Source of the DNA: Anaerolineae bacterium | GTDB lineage: Bacteria > Chloroflexota > Anaerolineae > JAFGEY01 | NCBI GenBank assembly: GCA_016929775.1 | Contig: JAFGIE010000104.1 | Span: forward strand, 1-6,298 | DNA: 6,298 bases | Direction: 5' to 3' | Shown: one piece after another, positions 4,622-6,298 of the stretch | Position numbering within the stretch: position 1 is the first letter of the stretch | How the letters are laid out: every line of letters begins with the position of its first letter | Notes under the pieces: generated by a model | Told to the model about the DNA's origin: nothing | The model's input: the letters and a program-made list of their open reading frames with translations, nothing else | Databases searched by the model: none | Made by a program: the position numbers and the translations under genes

Positions 4622-6298
4622 CTAGGGCGCGACCAGGTGCACCTGCGACAGGACGATGGCGTCTGCGCCATCGCCATCCCCCTCTACGACGCGCAGCCTG
4701 TCCCCCGTCAGCGGGTCGTAGAGGCTCACCTGCAGCGTGTACGCGCCCTCCGGCGCTCCGGGATCGACCCACATCGCGCGCCGGTCGACGACCTGCTCCC
4801 CCGGCGCCCATCCCGTCGTGGGACGCTCCTGGTTGCCGGGCACCCCGTCGTGCTGCGCCCAGACCGGGCTGCCGCGCGCCGGGTTGTGGGGCCCGACCAG
4901 CTGGACGGAGACGTGGTAGGAGCGGGCGATCGGCTGCGCCGCTTCCCAGGTCAGCGTCACATAGATCGCCTCGCCAGGAGCGACGGTCGCGCCCGCTATG
5001 CCCCCGCTCCCGATCGACGCCGCGCGCAGCCAGACGCTGGGCGCCGCCCTCTCTGCGGGCCCAAGACCCAGGTCAACCTGCTGCTCGCGCGCCTCGACCG
5101 GTCCCACGGCGTACCGGGCGAGCCGAATGCGCCCGTACCACGCCTCGCTCACCTTGCTGGCGCGCGTAGAGAGCGCGTCCTCTACCCGGTCCTCGACACG
5201 TGCGCCGCCCGGTTGGCGCACGATGTCGCGCAGCACCACCCATACCTGCCGGGGACACTCCGTCGCGCGCTCCACGGCGTCGAGCGAGAACCGGGCATAG
5301 TCGAGCGCCGGACCACGATAGTAGCTGGCAAAGTACCCGACGTGCCAGGACGCATTATAGAGGACGCAGTCGCCGCGCGATGTGTGCGCCGCTACGTGCT
5401 CGATCAGCGGAAAATAGTCCTCCATCACGGGGTCGTAGCGCTCATAGCGCATCACATAGTCGTACAACCCCGGAAGCAGCGCCAGGACGGTCAGCCCGCT
5501 CGCCACGATCGGCCCCCACCGCCCGCTCGCACGCCATCCGTGGAGGCACGCTGCCAGGCACAGGCAGACCGGCGCCACGCAAAATGCGACCACGCGCGCT
5601 TCGAACCAGGGATAGACCAGGTGTACCGGGTACAGGGCCAAGATCGGCAGCAGCGCCATCGCACCCCACACCCACACCGCCGTGAACGACCCTTCGGCGA
5701 TGCCAGGCTTGTCGGGGCAGGGCGCGCCCTGCCCGTCCGCGCGGCGCGGCAGCGTCGCGTTCGGCGCCCGGCGTGAACTTGGGCCGCCCGCGTCCGTACA
5801 GGTTGAGCGGGACGCACAGACCGCGGCAAGCAGCGCCCCGGTCACGGCGACCACGCCCGCCGCCGCTGCGAGAGCGCCGCTCACGCGTTCGGGCAGGGTC
5901 ACGCCTGCGATCAAGCCAGAGAGCGATCGACCGACGAGGGCCCAGATGGGGAGCGACTCCCTCCCGGTGAACGTCCCTTGCCCGGCGAGGTGCGCCCCCG
6001 TGGTCCCTCCATAGGCGAGCAACCACGGCACAGCCAAGAGCAGGACCACGCCCTCTACGAGGAGCCAAGGCAGGAACCGCCGCCGCCAGTCGCGGCGGAG
6101 CAGCAACAGCGCGCCGTGCGCCGCGAACCAGAACGCCGTCGAGTAGGACGTGTAGGCTGCCAGTAGGGAGAGAACGCCGTAGCCAACCCATACCGCGCGC
6201 CGCCCCGACCCGATCGCTGCTGAGGACAGCCTTGGTCCTTCTCGCCGCATAGGGGATTGCTTCGCCGGGAAGGGCGCCGGCTCGCAATGACCATGCGC
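4622..6298 (-). CDS. ArnT/PMT-like (GT39-like) membrane glycosyltransferase, N-terminus missing
   Basis: The frame stays open to the right edge. The Met at 6250 is very likely internal, because the first helix-pair pattern after it (VWVGYGVLSLLAAYTSYSTA) matches the middle of ArnT/PMT-like transferases and the N-terminal catalytic loop Asp is absent. These proteins move a sugar from polyprenyl phosphate to an acceptor outside the cytoplasm. Numbering from that Met, hydrophobic segments lie near 19-41, 59-80, 102-118, 125-145, 190-207, 216-236 and 246-262. A soluble extracytoplasmic part follows, with EDYFPLIEHVAAHTSRGD (277-294) and a C-terminal beta-sandwich (about 400-541) containing TTGWAPGEQVVDRR (478-491) and EGAYTLQVSLYD (501-512). 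Residues 146-188 form a polar stretch between two helices and contain a palindrome. The GT2 gene three genes downstream could supply the lipid-linked sugar. The acceptor is unknown. Confidence 0.75.
   Translation of the reverse strand, partial: AHGHCEPAPFPAKQSPMRREGPRLSSAAIGSGRRAVWVGYGVLSLLAAYTSYSTAFWFAAHGALLLLRRDWRRRFLPWLLVEGVVLLLAVPWLLAYGGTTGAHLAGQGTFTGRESLPIWALVGRSLSGLIAGVTLPERVSGALAAAAGVVAVTGALLAAVCASRSTCTDAGGPSSRRAPNATLPRRADGQGAPCPDKPGIAEGSFTAVWVWGAMALLPILALYPVHLVYPWFEARVVAFCVAPVCLCLAACLHGWRASGRWGPIVASGLTVLALLPGLYDYVMRYERYDPVMEDYFPLIEHVAAHTSRGDCVLYNASWHVGYFASYYRGPALDYARFSLDAVERATECPRQVWVVLRDIVRQPGGARVEDRVEDALSTRASKVSEAWYGRIRLARYAVGPVEAREQQVDLGLGPAERAAPSVWLRAASIGSGGIAGATVAPGEAIYVTLTWEAAQPIARSYHVSVQLVGPHNPARGSPVWAQHDGVPGNQERPTTGWAPGEQVVDRRAMWVDPGAPEGAYTLQVSLYDPLTGDRLRVVEGDGDGADAIVLSQVHLVAP
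5687..5815 (-). other. Polar in-frame stretch between membrane helices, possible repeat-element insertion
   Basis: This codes for residues 146-188 of the membrane protein (numbered from the Met at 6250). It is rich in Arg, Pro, Gly, Ser and Ala, with none of the hydrophobicity of the segments at 125-145 and 190-207 on either side. It contains a 20-bp palindrome. The stretch contains no stop codon and the downstream helices resume in frame. The boundaries are set by the hydrophobicity change and are approximate. It could also be an ordinary cytoplasmic or periplasmic loop of unusual composition. Confidence 0.45.
5715..5734. repeat. 20-bp perfect palindrome inside the membrane-protein gene
   Basis: GGGCAGGGCGCGCCCTGCCC equals its own reverse complement. 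On the coding strand it encodes G-Q-G-A-P-C-P (residues 173-179). Both flanking bases break the symmetry. Perfect palindromes of this length are rare by chance even in GC-rich DNA. No loop or T run is present, so it is not a terminator. Confidence 0.8.

Noticed and set aside
4139..5776. A plus-strand open frame of 545 codons opposite the membrane-protein gene and part of the hydrolase
   Set aside because: It spans two well-supported genes on the other strand, lacks membrane or domain patterns, and is rich in Arg, Asp and His, as in other shadow frames here.
5442..6287. A minus-strand open frame of 281 codons overlapping the membrane-protein gene in another frame
   Set aside because: It encodes Arg/Gly/Ala-rich sequence without hydrophobic periodicity, whereas the overlapping frame gives regular membrane helices.

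Overview
The window is GC-rich DNA (about two-thirds G+C by eye) with every credible gene on the minus strand, so transcription runs right to left. From 6298 down to 1 the order is: a truncated multi-pass membrane glycosyltransferase-like protein with a C-terminal beta-sandwich, a cytoplasmic clan GH-A glycoside hydrolase resembling GH50 agarases and GH42 galactosidases, a type I (formylglycine) sulfatase, a GT2 polyprenyl-phosphate-mannose-synthase-like glycosyltransferase, and the probable first codons of a further gene at the left edge. No tRNA, rRNA, CRISPR, transposase or integrase was seen.

The organism is probably a bacterium, and my best guess is Chloroflexota (Anaerolineae-like). This rests on the architecture of the first gene (ArnT/PMT-like membrane part followed by a soluble beta-sandwich with the W-x-P-G-E-x-V-x-D pattern), the high GC, and Shine-Dalgarno sites before most starts. 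It is inference, not proof.

The spacing suggests two transcription units. The membrane protein and the glycoside hydrolase are 33 bp apart and probably co-transcribed from outside the window. A 170-bp gap before the sulfatase holds an extended -10 promoter (TTGCCG, 17 bp, TATACT preceded by TGC) and a leader of roughly 115 nt. The sulfatase and GT2 genes (58-bp gap) probably form the second unit. A weaker promoter and an AGGAGG site follow the GT2 gene and point to a fifth gene beyond the left edge.

The two outer genes look like polyprenyl-phosphate-linked glycosylation: GT2 makes the lipid-linked sugar and the ArnT/PMT-like protein could use it. The two inner genes look like intracellular glycan breakdown, since neither the hydrolase nor the sulfatase has a signal peptide. 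A sulfated galactan-like oligosaccharide is a reasonable but untested substrate. The most unusual local structure is a 20-bp perfect palindrome in a polar in-frame stretch between two membrane helices of the truncated gene. It looks like a dispersed repeat that inserted without breaking the reading frame. I see no clearly new multi-gene system in the window.
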